Assembly (NCBI GenBank): GCA_913060595.1
Contig: CAJXSA010000213.1
Span: 1 to 6,878, forward strand
DNA from: an uncultured Ignavibacteria bacterium
GTDB taxonomy: Bacteria; Bacteroidota; Ignavibacteria; SZUA-365
Length of the DNA stretch: 6,878 nucleotides
Direction of reading: 5' to 3'
A program made the position numbers and the translations under genes. Each line of letters begins with the position of its first letter. The first letter of the stretch is position 1. Below are positions 1 to 6,792 of this stretch, in pieces. The notes under the pieces are model-generated. The model ran no database searches. It saw only the letters and a list, made by a program, of their open reading frames with translations, and was not told the DNA's origin.

Positions 1-1362
1 GATCTCACGTATGTCCATGCGGATCAGCATGCGCTGCTGTTCAATCCCGCCAATCCGGCAGAGCTTCTCGCCGCGTCGGATGGCGGCATGTTCCGTTCGC
101 TCGATGGTGGAGAGCACTTTACGGAAATGTCCGGTGGCATGGTGACCGTGCAGTATCACAGCGGCACCCCGCATCCGCGAAGCGACGCGGTCATCGGCGG
201 CACCATCGACAACGGGACATTGCGCACGCTCGATGGAGATCGCTGGTATGACGTCACGGGCGGGGACGGCGGATACACGGCCATAGATCCCGACGAGCCG
301 CGCTACGGGTACGGCGAGCTGTATTATCTGCATTTTCTCAAGTCCACCGATTTCGGCCGGACGTTTTACGTCGCCATGAACGGCATCCCGCGGTCCCAGG
401 ACTTCGGCAGCAGCGACCCGGTCGCCTTCATCGCACCGTTCGAAATGCAGCCCGGCGCACCGAAGACGCTGTATGCGGGAACGAACCGCATATACCGCAG
501 CACAAACGGGGCGGAGAGCTGGACTGCTGTCAGCGGGGACCTGGCGGGGGACAACGCCTATCTGACCGCCATCGGACTTTCGGCATCCGATCCGGCCGTG
601 ATGTACGTGGGCAGCTCGCGGGGACGCGTGCTCGTCACCACGGACGGGGGCGTGCGCTGGCGGCGCATCGACAGCGGTCTGCCGGGCTCTTTCGTGACGG
701 ACTTCGCCGTGCACGCCGAGGATCCGCACGATGTCATCGCGACGTTCAGCGGCTTCGGATCCGGACACGCCTGGCGGAGCACCGACGGCGGGGCATCGTG
801 GACGGATCTTTCCGGCAACGGTACTTCAGCCCTCCCGGACATTCCTGCGAATACCGTGTTCCGGCATCCAGAAAATGACAGGGAGATATATGTCGGGACG
901 GATGTGGGGCTTTTCGTGTCCACCGATCAGGGCCGCAGCTGGCAGGTCGACAACGACGGCATCGGCAATGTCATCATCGCCGATCTGCGCATGCGGCAGG
1001 ACGGGGTGCTGTTCGCTGCAACCCATGGCCGCGGCATGTACCGGTCGAGCCTGTCGATCCTCTCGGATTCACCCGCCACCCCCGTGTCCGCTTCCCTCGG
1101 ACAGAACTATCCGAACCCGGTCACCTCGGCGACCGGCGCGGAGACCGTCGTTCCGTATACCCTGGTTTCAGGCGGTGATGTCGCGCTTCGCATCACGGAC
1201 ATCGCCGGCAGGACAATCCGGGAGAGATCTTTCGGTCGTCAGGAGGAGGGGGAATACCGTTTTCCGCTTGATGCCCGCGGCATGGCATCTGGTGCGTACG
1301 TCGTGCAGCTGTTCTTCAATAACGTCCTTGTCGGGGAGCGCACCATGGTCCGTGTGCGATGA
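1..1362 (+). CDS. Secreted BNR/Vps10-type beta-propeller protein with T9SS sorting domain, 3' part (5' truncated)
   Basis: The reading frame is open from base 1, so 453 C-terminal residues are present and the true start lies outside the window; the ATG at 88 is internal. At least six Asp-box motifs (S/T-x-D/N-x-G-x-x-W/F) are visible, at window residues about 33-40, 115-122, 167-174, 213-220, 260-267 and 307-314. This repeat marks the blades of sialidase, sortilin/Vps10 and photosystem-assembly type propellers. The opening segment (HADQHALLFNP, then a DGGMFRS turn) matches the start of such a blade in the Vps10/glycosyl-hydrolase-like group. The last ~89 residues, starting LGQNYPNP, look like a type A T9SS C-terminal domain, so the protein should cross the outer membrane by T9SS and be released or anchored at the surface. 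No glycosidase catalytic residues can be assigned; binding or an unknown enzymatic role are both open. It ends 9 bp from the convergent SGNH gene. Confidence 0.85.
   Translation, partial: DLTYVHADQHALLFNPANPAELLAASDGGMFRSLDGGEHFTEMSGGMVTVQYHSGTPHPRSDAVIGGTIDNGTLRTLDGDRWYDVTGGDGGYTAIDPDEPRYGYGELYYLHFLKSTDFGRTFYVAMNGIPRSQDFGSSDPVAFIAPFEMQPGAPKTLYAGTNRIYRSTNGAESWTAVSGDLAGDNAYLTAIGLSASDPAVMYVGSSRGRVLVTTDGGVRWRRIDSGLPGSFVTDFAVHAEDPHDVIATFSGFGSGHAWRSTDGGASWTDLSGNGTSALPDIPANTVFRHPENDREIYVGTDVGLFVSTDQGRSWQVDNDGIGNVIIADLRMRQDGVLFAATHGRGMYRSSLSILSDSPATPVSASLGQNYPNPVTSATGAETVVPYTLVSGGDVALRITDIAGRTIRERSFGRQEEGEYRFPLDARGMASGAYVVQLFFNNVLVGERTMVRVR
1093..1359 (+). other. T9SS C-terminal sorting domain (Por secretion type A-like)
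   Basis: This segment encodes the final ~89 residues of the propeller protein. It begins with the signature QNYPNP (bases 1102-1119). It continues with a VPYTL strand, a VALRITDIAGR strand-turn, a GEYRF segment, SGAYVVQL and a basic end (VRVR). That order is the one known for type A T9SS sorting domains, which direct cargo to the outer-membrane translocon and are usually removed by the sortase PorU. The domain is the best lineage marker in the window, because T9SS is essentially confined to the Bacteroidota and close relatives. Confidence 0.85.
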
Positions 1363-1371
1363 GGCGGTCAG

Positions 1372-2388
1372 TCATTTCTCTGTCGCGTAGATTTCACGCA
1401 TGATGCGCGCTGCGACATGCGGCCGATAATGAGATAATTCGTAGTAATTGCGAAAATCTTCCGTAATGTCATTCACGCCGGAATAATCGTGCACGCACTG
1501 CATCCCGAACACCTCCTGCAGCGTTGCACGGTCACGGACATGAAGTGCACGCTGATTGTAGAGCGGACTGACGACGACATGCAGGACGCTTCCCTGGCGT
1601 TCAACGATGTCCCGTATGTCGGTCAGCAGACGCAGCTGCGTCGGACCGATGCAGGCCGGGGAGGATGGTATGTCTTCCCGCCGCTTATAAAACAGGGCTT
1701 TGCGCTTCCCCGTGTAGTAGGTGCCGGTCTCTATCGCATGTTCGAACTGGGGGTAGCGAATCTCGTTTGTCATCGCGTCATAGGCCATGGGCTCGGCGTT
1801 CAGCACATTGTGATCGCGCATGTACTCGCGATAGGTCCCGAATACTGAGAAATCATAGTACGCCAGCAGGAAACGTGGATCGAGGTAGGCGAGAAGGAAA
1901 GCACCGTGAAATGAAAGGATATTGCGGTATCCTGTCAGCCGGGGCGGAGTTGCGGTCAGGTGTCCCGTCTGCGCTTCCGCCCGTCCCAGCAGCGAGAAAT
2001 CCAGCACGAGCAGCGCCTGTCGAATACGCACCCCTTCGGAGTCGAGATAGCGAATCTTCCTGTGCACATTGTACAGGGACTCATCCGAACCGTCCATATG
2101 GAAACACGAAGCACCCTCGTGCAGGAGTGGCTGCCAGTCGCGCACCTGCCAGAACAGTGAGCGGGAGTTCCCGAAAATGAACGAGTCGTACCGATGGCGC
2201 GGATGCTGCTGCGCAAAGGTTTCCGTGCCGACATAACCCCGGTTGAGCACCACGTAATCCGCTTCGCCCGACGTGTAATACACCTCGTACTCACGGAGCA
2301 CCCTGAACGGATCCATGATCACATAGAGCAGGAGCACCGCGAACAGCGGGGAAAAGAAAAGTGCGATCTGTCGGAGGTAACGCTTCAT
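1372..2388 (-). CDS. SGNH-hydrolase-like membrane-anchored protein, MBOAT partner (putative O-acyltransferase)
   Basis: The product has 338 residues. A basic start (MKRYLRQ) and one hydrophobic stretch (residues about 8-25) make a signal anchor, putting the rest in the periplasm. FIFGNSRS (residues 71-78) sits where SGNH enzymes carry block I, with Ser75 as the candidate nucleophile. Near the C-terminus, YYELSH (residues 315-320) followed by YRPHV fits the block V position, with His320 as the candidate base. The acidic residue three before it is Glu317 rather than the usual Asp. An SGVND motif lies at 303-307. By analogy with AlgJ/AlgX, DltD and PatB, such proteins take acyl groups exported by an MBOAT protein and transfer them to a glycan; activity here is inferred. 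The start at 2388, 14 bp after the MBOAT stop, is preferred because the anchor follows directly; the frame is open upstream to 2550 but that would overlap the MBOAT gene and encode a non-hydrophobic extension. No clear Shine-Dalgarno sequence precedes it. Confidence 0.7.
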   Translation of the reverse strand: MKRYLRQIALFFSPLFAVLLLYVIMDPFRVLREYEVYYTSGEADYVVLNRGYVGTETFAQQHPRHRYDSFIFGNSRSLFWQVRDWQPLLHEGASCFHMDGSDESLYNVHRKIRYLDSEGVRIRQALLVLDFSLLGRAEAQTGHLTATPPRLTGYRNILSFHGAFLLAYLDPRFLLAYYDFSVFGTYREYMRDHNVLNAEPMAYDAMTNEIRYPQFEHAIETGTYYTGKRKALFYKRREDIPSSPACIGPTQLRLLTDIRDIVERQGSVLHVVVSPLYNQRALHVRDRATLQEVFGMQCVHDYSGVNDITEDFRNYYELSHYRPHVAARIMREIYATEK

Positions 2389-2402
2389 GCCGGGGCGAAT
2401 GC

Positions 2403-3839
2403 TCAGAACTGGAAATAAATAAATGACTGCTGTTCGCCCCCATAGTACATGATCATGAGAACGATCCCATAATACATGCTCCATCGCAGGGCAGGATGCA
2501 TGCGGAAGCGGTCGAGCTGCAGTGCGTGCTGTTGTTCCCGCTGCATCCATTCTGCAGCGAGAAAAAACGCAGATACGAGGGGGAAATATCCCATGGGGAT
2601 TGCCGGCAATGAGAACAGCGTGGGCGAGAGAATGCCGCCGAGATATGAGAGGGCGTCAGACACACTGGGTGCGCGAAAGAAAATCCATGCCAGGCAGGTG
2701 AGGAGAAAGGTCCCCGCCATCTGCGCGGCCTCCAGTGGTGCGAGCAGCAGACGGCCTTCTGCCACCGTGTCCGTGTGCGTGCGGTTGCGGTGACGAAGGA
2801 GAAGGGGCAGGAAATAGAGCGCATTCAGCGCGCCCCACACCAGGAAGGTCCAGTTCGCGCCGTGCCAGAAACCGCTGACGAGAAAAATGATCATCACGTT
2901 CCTGGTCTGCATCCAGCGGCCGCCGCGGCTGCCGCCGAGAGGGATGTAGAGATAATCCCTGAACCAGGTCGACAGCGATATATGCCAGCGTCTCCAGAAC
3001 TCCGCGATATCCCGGGAGAAATAGGGGAACGCGAAATTGCGCATGAGGTCGAAGCCGAACAGACGTGCCGTGCCGATGGCGATATCGGAGTATCCCGAGA
3101 AGTCGCCGTATATCTGCAGCGCAAAAAACACGGCACCGAGAAGGAGTGTACTGCCCGGAAGGTCTGCGTATCCGTTGAAAATGCTGTCGGCAAAGACGGC
3201 GGCGTTGTCGGCGATGACGATTTTCTTGAACAGTCCCCAGAGAATCTGCCGCGACCCGTCGACCGCCCGGTGATAGTCGAAGACGCGTCGCCGGTGGAAC
3301 TGCGGCAGCAGGTTCGTGGCGCGCTCTATCGGACCGGCGACCAGCTGCGGAAAAAATGCGACGAAGGCGAAGAAGGACACGATGTCCTTCGACGCCTGCA
3401 TGCGGCCGCGGTAGATATCGATGCTGTAGCTCAGGGTCTGAAAAGTATAGAAGCTGATGCCCACCGGGAGAATGATGTACAGCCGCGCGGGATCGATGTG
3501 CTGGCCGAAGAGCGTGAACGCCGCCGCAAAGTTTTCGGCGAAGAAGTTGAAATATTTGAAGAATCCGAGCAGTCCGAGATTGACGCCCAGGCTTATGCCG
3601 AGAAGCAGCCGTCGCTTCCATTGCCGCCCGGTGCTCTCCATGCCGAGTCCAACGAGAAAATCCACCATTGAACTGAGGAGGATCAGGGAGAGGAAACGCC
3701 AGTCCCACCAGCCGTAAAAGACATAGCTTGCGGCGAGGAGGAGCAGGTTCTGCAGTCCGGTACGGCGCGCGGTCAGGAGCCAGTAGCCGAGAAAGACGAC
3801 CGGAAGGAAAACCGCGAACTCGATGGAGTTAAATAGCAC
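2403..3839 (-). CDS. MBOAT-family membrane O-acyltransferase, AlgI-like
   Basis: The product has 478 residues, the usual size for the AlgI branch of the membrane-bound O-acyltransferases. It is rich in hydrophobic helices throughout. The N-terminus (LFNSIEFAVFLPVVF) and the C-terminus (SFIYFQF) are both typical of the family. FWRRWHISLSTWFRDYLYIPLGG (286 = first His) is the conserved re-entrant segment, and VSGFWHGANW carries the expected catalytic His326. The family moves an acyl group, commonly acetyl, from a cytoplasmic donor across the inner membrane to a periplasmic partner that modifies an exported polymer. The next gene encodes such a partner. The start codon is GTG at 3839: an in-frame stop lies about 30 bases upstream with no other start between, and the conserved N-terminus begins here. 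No clear ribosome binding site is seen. The substrate polymer cannot be told from this window. Confidence 0.92.
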   Translation of the reverse strand: MLFNSIEFAVFLPVVFLGYWLLTARRTGLQNLLLLAASYVFYGWWDWRFLSLILLSSMVDFLVGLGMESTGRQWKRRLLLGISLGVNLGLLGFFKYFNFFAENFAAAFTLFGQHIDPARLYIILPVGISFYTFQTLSYSIDIYRGRMQASKDIVSFFAFVAFFPQLVAGPIERATNLLPQFHRRRVFDYHRAVDGSRQILWGLFKKIVIADNAAVFADSIFNGYADLPGSTLLLGAVFFALQIYGDFSGYSDIAIGTARLFGFDLMRNFAFPYFSRDIAEFWRRWHISLSTWFRDYLYIPLGGSRGGRWMQTRNVMIIFLVSGFWHGANWTFLVWGALNALYFLPLLLRHRNRTHTDTVAEGRLLLAPLEAAQMAGTFLLTCLAWIFFRAPSVSDALSYLGGILSPTLFSLPAIPMGYFPLVSAFFLAAEWMQREQQHALQLDRFRMHPALRWSMYYGIVLMIMYYGGEQQSFIYFQF

Positions 3840-3899
3840 GTACGGACCGCAGAAGTGGAACGAAGCTCATTGGAAACGGCATGACGGCGGCTGACAGCG

Positions 3900-5063
3900 C
3901 TACAATCCGAGTTTCTCACGCAGCGCTGACGGAATCGCCTCCTTGTGCAGCATGATGGACATGGTTTTGCAGGCGACGAAGGCTTCCGAGGCATAGAAGT
4001 GACCGTCATACCGGCTGCGTTTGACGCCCCAGGAGTTCTTCACATAGTAATACCTGTCGCCGTTCTGATCCGTTGCGATGCCGATGATGTGCATTCCGTG
4101 ATCGTCCGTCGTGCTGTAATTGTCGAACGCGTTCTGACGCATCTCCTGCGTGACGGCTTTCTGTGGGACAGGGTATTTGAAAACAGAATCTTTTTCCGTC
4201 TTGCTCATGTCGTCCCATTCCTTTGCCGGCAGCACCGCGAGGCCTTTGCGGTAATCGAAGCCCTTTTCACTCACGTCGCTTGCCCAGGCGACGGTGTACC
4301 CGTTGTCTATCGCATGGTCGATCGTGGCCATCAACTGGTCGAGCGGGACGTTGTATACCAGGCCGTAATCCCAGTTGTCCGGGACTTCGAGCACGAACTG
4401 TTCGTAGAACGGATGATGTGTGTATGAGGAAAGAAGGACATAATCCGCCGGATCGAGCTTCATGATGTCATCGGCGAAGCTGCGTGGCGTCTGTTCACTG
4501 CCTTTCCATGAAAAGGCAGCCGGATACTCACCGAGATACGCGTCGAGTATGCCTGCCAGTCCTTTTACCCACACGGGAGTCAGCCGTCCGTTCCGGTTTT
4601 TCACGACGGCGTCGACGTAGCCCTTGATCACTGCGTCGAGTTCGCCATGCACATGCTTTTCTTCCTCGTACGCGATGCCCGGGTATGCCGATTCCGGAAC
4701 CATGCCGTAGTTCCGCAGCACCATGAGCACATCGTTGAAGGCGCCGCCTCCGGCAAGCTGTGCGCTGCCGTGCATGCGGACGTATTTGTCGGCCTTGCCC
4801 TGATAGACATGCCGGACAACGAACATTTCCGAAAGGTCAAATTCTCCCATGCCCAGACGCATGAGCTCGGATTCGAGAAGAGATATGGAGGAGAAGCTCC
4901 AGCACGTGCTTGTCCTGTACTGATTTTTTACCGGTGTGGACGGGAGCTGCTTGACCATTGTGAATGCATATCCGCTCTCCACGCTGTCTGCGCTGTCGTC
5001 CTGCGCGTGAGCCTGCGAATAACTGAGTGAGAGGAGGAGTACTGTGATGAAGATGGATTTCAT
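3900..5063 (-). CDS. Exported C1 (papain-fold) cysteine peptidase, aminopeptidase C/bleomycin hydrolase-like
   Basis: The product has 387 residues. Residues 1-20 form a signal peptide (MKSIFITVLLLSLSYSQAHA, likely cut after AHA), so the enzyme acts in the periplasm or outside. VKNQYRTSTCWSFSS supplies the oxyanion Gln48 and nucleophile Cys54. DDHGMHIIG supplies His322 and VKNSWG supplies Asn343, completing the papain triad in the right order. The body (DLSEMFVVRHVY, YTHHPFYEQF, PDNWDYG, ASDVSEKGFDY, and the KEAIPSALREKLGL end) fits the C1B group around PepC/bleomycin hydrolase. Such enzymes are typically thiol amino- or endopeptidases; the specificity here is unknown. The start at 5063 is chosen because the signal peptide begins there and AGGA lies 6 bases upstream; the frame extends to 5129 but that would add a non-signal sequence. 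A 60-bp gap separates it from the MBOAT gene downstream, with no terminator visible. Confidence 0.9.
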   Translation of the reverse strand: MKSIFITVLLLSLSYSQAHAQDDSADSVESGYAFTMVKQLPSTPVKNQYRTSTCWSFSSISLLESELMRLGMGEFDLSEMFVVRHVYQGKADKYVRMHGSAQLAGGGAFNDVLMVLRNYGMVPESAYPGIAYEEEKHVHGELDAVIKGYVDAVVKNRNGRLTPVWVKGLAGILDAYLGEYPAAFSWKGSEQTPRSFADDIMKLDPADYVLLSSYTHHPFYEQFVLEVPDNWDYGLVYNVPLDQLMATIDHAIDNGYTVAWASDVSEKGFDYRKGLAVLPAKEWDDMSKTEKDSVFKYPVPQKAVTQEMRQNAFDNYSTTDDHGMHIIGIATDQNGDRYYYVKNSWGVKRSRYDGHFYASEAFVACKTMSIMLHKEAIPSALREKLGL

Positions 5064-5069
5064 ACTGAG

Positions 5070-5073
5070 TCCT
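5070..5073 (-). promoter_or_regulatory. Ribosome binding site of the C1 peptidase gene
   Basis: AGGA on the minus strand ends 6 bases before the ATG at 5063. It supports that start over the upstream in-frame ATG codons at about 5124-5129. Confidence 0.55.
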
Positions 5074-5092
5074 GCGTCTTGTCGACAAAAAA

Positions 5093-5120
5093 AGTATACG
5101 AGCTGATTTCCCGTGCACAA
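5093..5120 (-). promoter_or_regulatory. Candidate promoter of the C1 peptidase gene
   Basis: Read on the minus strand, TTGTGC (5115-5120) and TATACT (5093-5098) are separated by 16 bases in the 62-bp gap after dgt. TATACT differs from the -10 consensus by one base; the -35 match is only TTG. The overlapping word TACTTTTT is one base from the Bacteroidota -7 element TAnnTTTG, with a TTG 21 bases upstream. Either reading would start transcription near the run of seven T and the 10-bp palindrome TTGTCGACAA (5079-5088), 20-30 bases before the gene. It would uncouple the peptidase, and perhaps the two genes after it, from dgt. Confidence 0.4.
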
Positions 5121-5125
5121 CCGCA

Positions 5126-6532
5126 TCATGCGCGATCGAACACGGAGCCGCTTCCCGGCTGATAAAGCCTGTTGTACGTGCGCTCCGCGAACGTGTCTGT
5201 CATGCCCGCGATATAGTCCGAGAGAACGCGCAGTCGCTGTTTCTCGTCTGCCGCTTCCCTGAGCAGGTGGCCGTGTTTACCGCCGAGCAGTTCAGGGGAG
5301 TCGCAGTACGCGGCAAAGATTTTCTGAATGATGATCCCTCCGCGGTATTCGAGGCTCTGCACGGCCGGTCCGTTGATGACGATGTCGTAGACAGCGCTTT
5401 TGAGTGCGTCGAGGACGCGGCGCGCATCATCGGGCAGACTGACATTCCACCTGAGGCGGGGATAGATGAAGTCCGTGTCCTCGCGCAGTTCGGCGGCGGT
5501 GATCAGTCTGCTGATGAGTTCGGCGCCCGCCTCCTTTTTCTCATGTACTGCGTCGCGGCGGGAACCGCCAGCGCCGCGTCCCATGCGTTCGATCAGTGCG
5601 GCGAAGGTGTCGTGCACGGAAGGATCGTCGAATTCCGACCGGGGCATGTAAGCGATGATCGCATCCGGCGTGATCAGCCGGGAGAAGAAGGCATCCTCCA
5701 CATCGTGCGTACCGTAGGCGATGTCGTCGGCAAGTTCCACCACGCTCGCTTCCAGCGTCTTGTGCAGCGTGCGGGCATGCTTGCCGTCGCGTCGCTCAAT
5801 GCGGAGCAGCCGTGCGCGGTCGGATGCAGGGAAGGGCTCGAGCAGCCATGCGAGCAGTGAGGCTTCCTCGTTGTGTATGCACTTCGGTGGCGCCCAGGGT
5901 TTGAAGGGGGGGCATGCCTTCGGATCGGGGTAACGGTCAGGGTTGACAAGATCCGCATAGATGCCGGGATATTTCAGAACCGCCTGCAGTGTCGCCCGCG
6001 TGAGGTTGAGCCCGTGCCGCTCCCCGTGGACCTCCAGCGTGTCATTGGTGAGGAGACGCAGGGTCTGCCCGTTCCCCTCGAATCCGTTGCCCCTGCCCGG
6101 CCAGCGTGTCCAGACACACTGATTGAGCGCTTCCTCGCCCCGGTGTCCGAACGGTGGATGTCCCAGGTCATGTGCAAGACAGGCCGCCTCGATCAGGCTG
6201 GTGTCGATCGGTCCGCCCAGCGGCTCGAAGGCCTCTGTTACCGTGCCGAGCGGATATCCCGGCCAGATCGTGCTGTTGACCACTGCAGCGAGAGCGCGGC
6301 CGATGTTGCTCACTTCGAGCGTATGCGTCAGCCGCGTGCGGAGGAATGAAGATTCTCCGAGCGCGAAGATCTGTGTTTTGGACTGCAGTCGTCGGAAAGC
6401 GAAACTGTGAATGATGCGGGCGCGGTCTCGTTCGAAGGGATCCCTGTGGTCACCGCTGCGCGACACGGCGCCGCTCAGGCGAACGCTGTCGTCAGCATGG
6501 TAGAGTGGAGAGATGTGGTAAAAAGGATGCAT
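5126..6532 (-). CDS. dgt: Deoxyguanosinetriphosphate triphosphohydrolase-like HD protein (dGTPase)
   Basis: The product has 468 residues, in the usual range for the family. It hydrolyses dGTP, and in some members other dNTPs, to the deoxynucleoside and tripolyphosphate in the cytoplasm, which shapes the dNTP pool. RDPFERDRARIIHS followed by FAFRRLQSKTQIF is the family N-terminal signature. The HD metal site is His70 (RLTHTLEVSNIGR), His121-Asp122 (CLAHDLGHPPFGHRGE) and an Asp of ELADDIAYGTHDVEDA (269/270). FEGNGQTLRLL and the C-terminal DYIAGMTDTFA are also typical. The start at 6532 is preferred because AGAAGG lies 4 bases upstream and the family homology begins soon after; an in-frame ATG at 6589 would add 19 residues and has no visible ribosome binding site. 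It is first of the four minus-strand genes but has no obvious functional tie to them. Confidence 0.92.
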   Translation of the reverse strand: MHPFYHISPLYHADDSVRLSGAVSRSGDHRDPFERDRARIIHSFAFRRLQSKTQIFALGESSFLRTRLTHTLEVSNIGRALAAVVNSTIWPGYPLGTVTEAFEPLGGPIDTSLIEAACLAHDLGHPPFGHRGEEALNQCVWTRWPGRGNGFEGNGQTLRLLTNDTLEVHGERHGLNLTRATLQAVLKYPGIYADLVNPDRYPDPKACPPFKPWAPPKCIHNEEASLLAWLLEPFPASDRARLLRIERRDGKHARTLHKTLEASVVELADDIAYGTHDVEDAFFSRLITPDAIIAYMPRSEFDDPSVHDTFAALIERMGRGAGGSRRDAVHEKKEAGAELISRLITAAELREDTDFIYPRLRWNVSLPDDARRVLDALKSAVYDIVINGPAVQSLEYRGGIIIQKIFAAYCDSPELLGGKHGHLLREAADEKQRLRVLSDYIAGMTDTFAERTYNRLYQPGSGSVFDRA

Positions 6533-6630
6533 TCTGCCTTCTGTGCGGTGTCCCCGAGAGGGAATGCAGAAAATGTACGCAAAATGCATGGAGAATTACG
6601 AATGCAATCTGGCATCGGGTGCGCTGCATT
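6528..6630. repeat. Cluster of five AATGCA/TGCATT words upstream of dgt
   Basis: AATGCA occurs at 6563-6568, 6583-6588 and 6601-6606, and its complement TGCATT at 6528-6533 (overlapping the dgt start codon) and 6625-6630. Read in a common direction the flanks give a loose consensus RAATGCA. The start-to-start spacings are 35, 20, 18 and 24 bases. Repeated short words around a gene start can be regulator binding sites, but no known regulator is recognised. Confidence 0.35.
6537..6542 (-). promoter_or_regulatory. Ribosome binding site of dgt
   Basis: AGAAGG on the minus strand ends 4 bases before the ATG at 6532. The spacing is slightly short, but this is the only purine-rich match near either candidate start, so it decides for 6532 over 6589. 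Confidence 0.5.
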
Positions 6631-6655
6631 TCAGCGATGAGTGACGCTTACCGGC

Positions 6656-6667
6656 ACGACCGGTCGT
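6656..6667. promoter_or_regulatory. 12-bp perfect palindrome, possible operator
   Basis: ACGACCGGTCGT is its own reverse complement. It lies between the divergent dgt and the right-hand exported gene, 49 bases before the TAnnTTTG element. A dimeric repressor could bind here. About one to two such palindromes are expected by chance in a window this size, so position is the main argument. Confidence 0.3.
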
Positions 6668-6715
6668 TGCGGAAACATGACGGCGGATGCATGGGAAGAA
6701 TGAAAGGGGTTTTTG

Positions 6716-6723
6716 TACCTTTG
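6716..6723 (+). promoter_or_regulatory. Bacteroidota-type -7 promoter element (TAnnTTTG)
   Basis: TACCTTTG matches the -7 consensus TAnnTTTG of the primary sigma factor of Bacteroidota exactly. No TTG is found 19-21 bases upstream, so the -33 element is missing or poor. Transcription would start near 6730 and give a leader of roughly 60 bases before the GTG at 6793. Confidence 0.45.
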
Positions 6724-6792
6724 TCAGATGCCAGTTTCCGCGGTCCGGGTCATCCGGGAACCGCACAACATACCTATGCGTACAGCACTGTC

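Noticed and set aside
1..1362. Sialidase assignment for the propeller protein
   Set aside because: Asp boxes are shared by many propellers, and the sialidase catalytic set (Arg triad, Tyr/Glu) could not be identified in the visible part.
1363..1371. Transcription terminator between the convergent propeller and SGNH genes
   Set aside because: The gap is only 9 bases, and no GC-rich hairpin with a T-run could be found in it or in the adjoining gene ends.
731..1390. 219-codon plus-strand frame overlapping the propeller gene
   Set aside because: It is a shifted frame of the Asp-box and T9SS coding region; the product is Arg/Ser/Pro-rich with no domain.
2775..3671. 298-codon plus-strand open frame antisense to the MBOAT gene
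   Set aside because: It runs opposite to a strongly conserved membrane protein gene; its charged, low-complexity translation reflects reversed hydrophobic codons.
2656..3708. 350-codon minus-strand open frame within the MBOAT gene
   Set aside because: It is a shifted frame of a well-supported MBOAT gene; the translation is rich in Arg/Pro/His with no recognisable domain, as expected of GC-rich shadow frames.
3840..3899. Terminator or promoter between the peptidase and MBOAT genes
   Set aside because: No stable hairpin with a T-run and no -10/-35 or TAnnTTTG match was seen; the genes may be co-transcribed.
5267..5860. 197-codon plus-strand open frame antisense to dgt
   Set aside because: It is covered by dgt, whose catalytic motifs are intact, and it has no recognisable domain or start signal.
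6407..6640. 77-codon plus-strand frame in the region upstream of dgt
   Set aside because: It starts inside dgt on the opposite strand, lacks a ribosome binding site and resembles no family; treated as non-coding.
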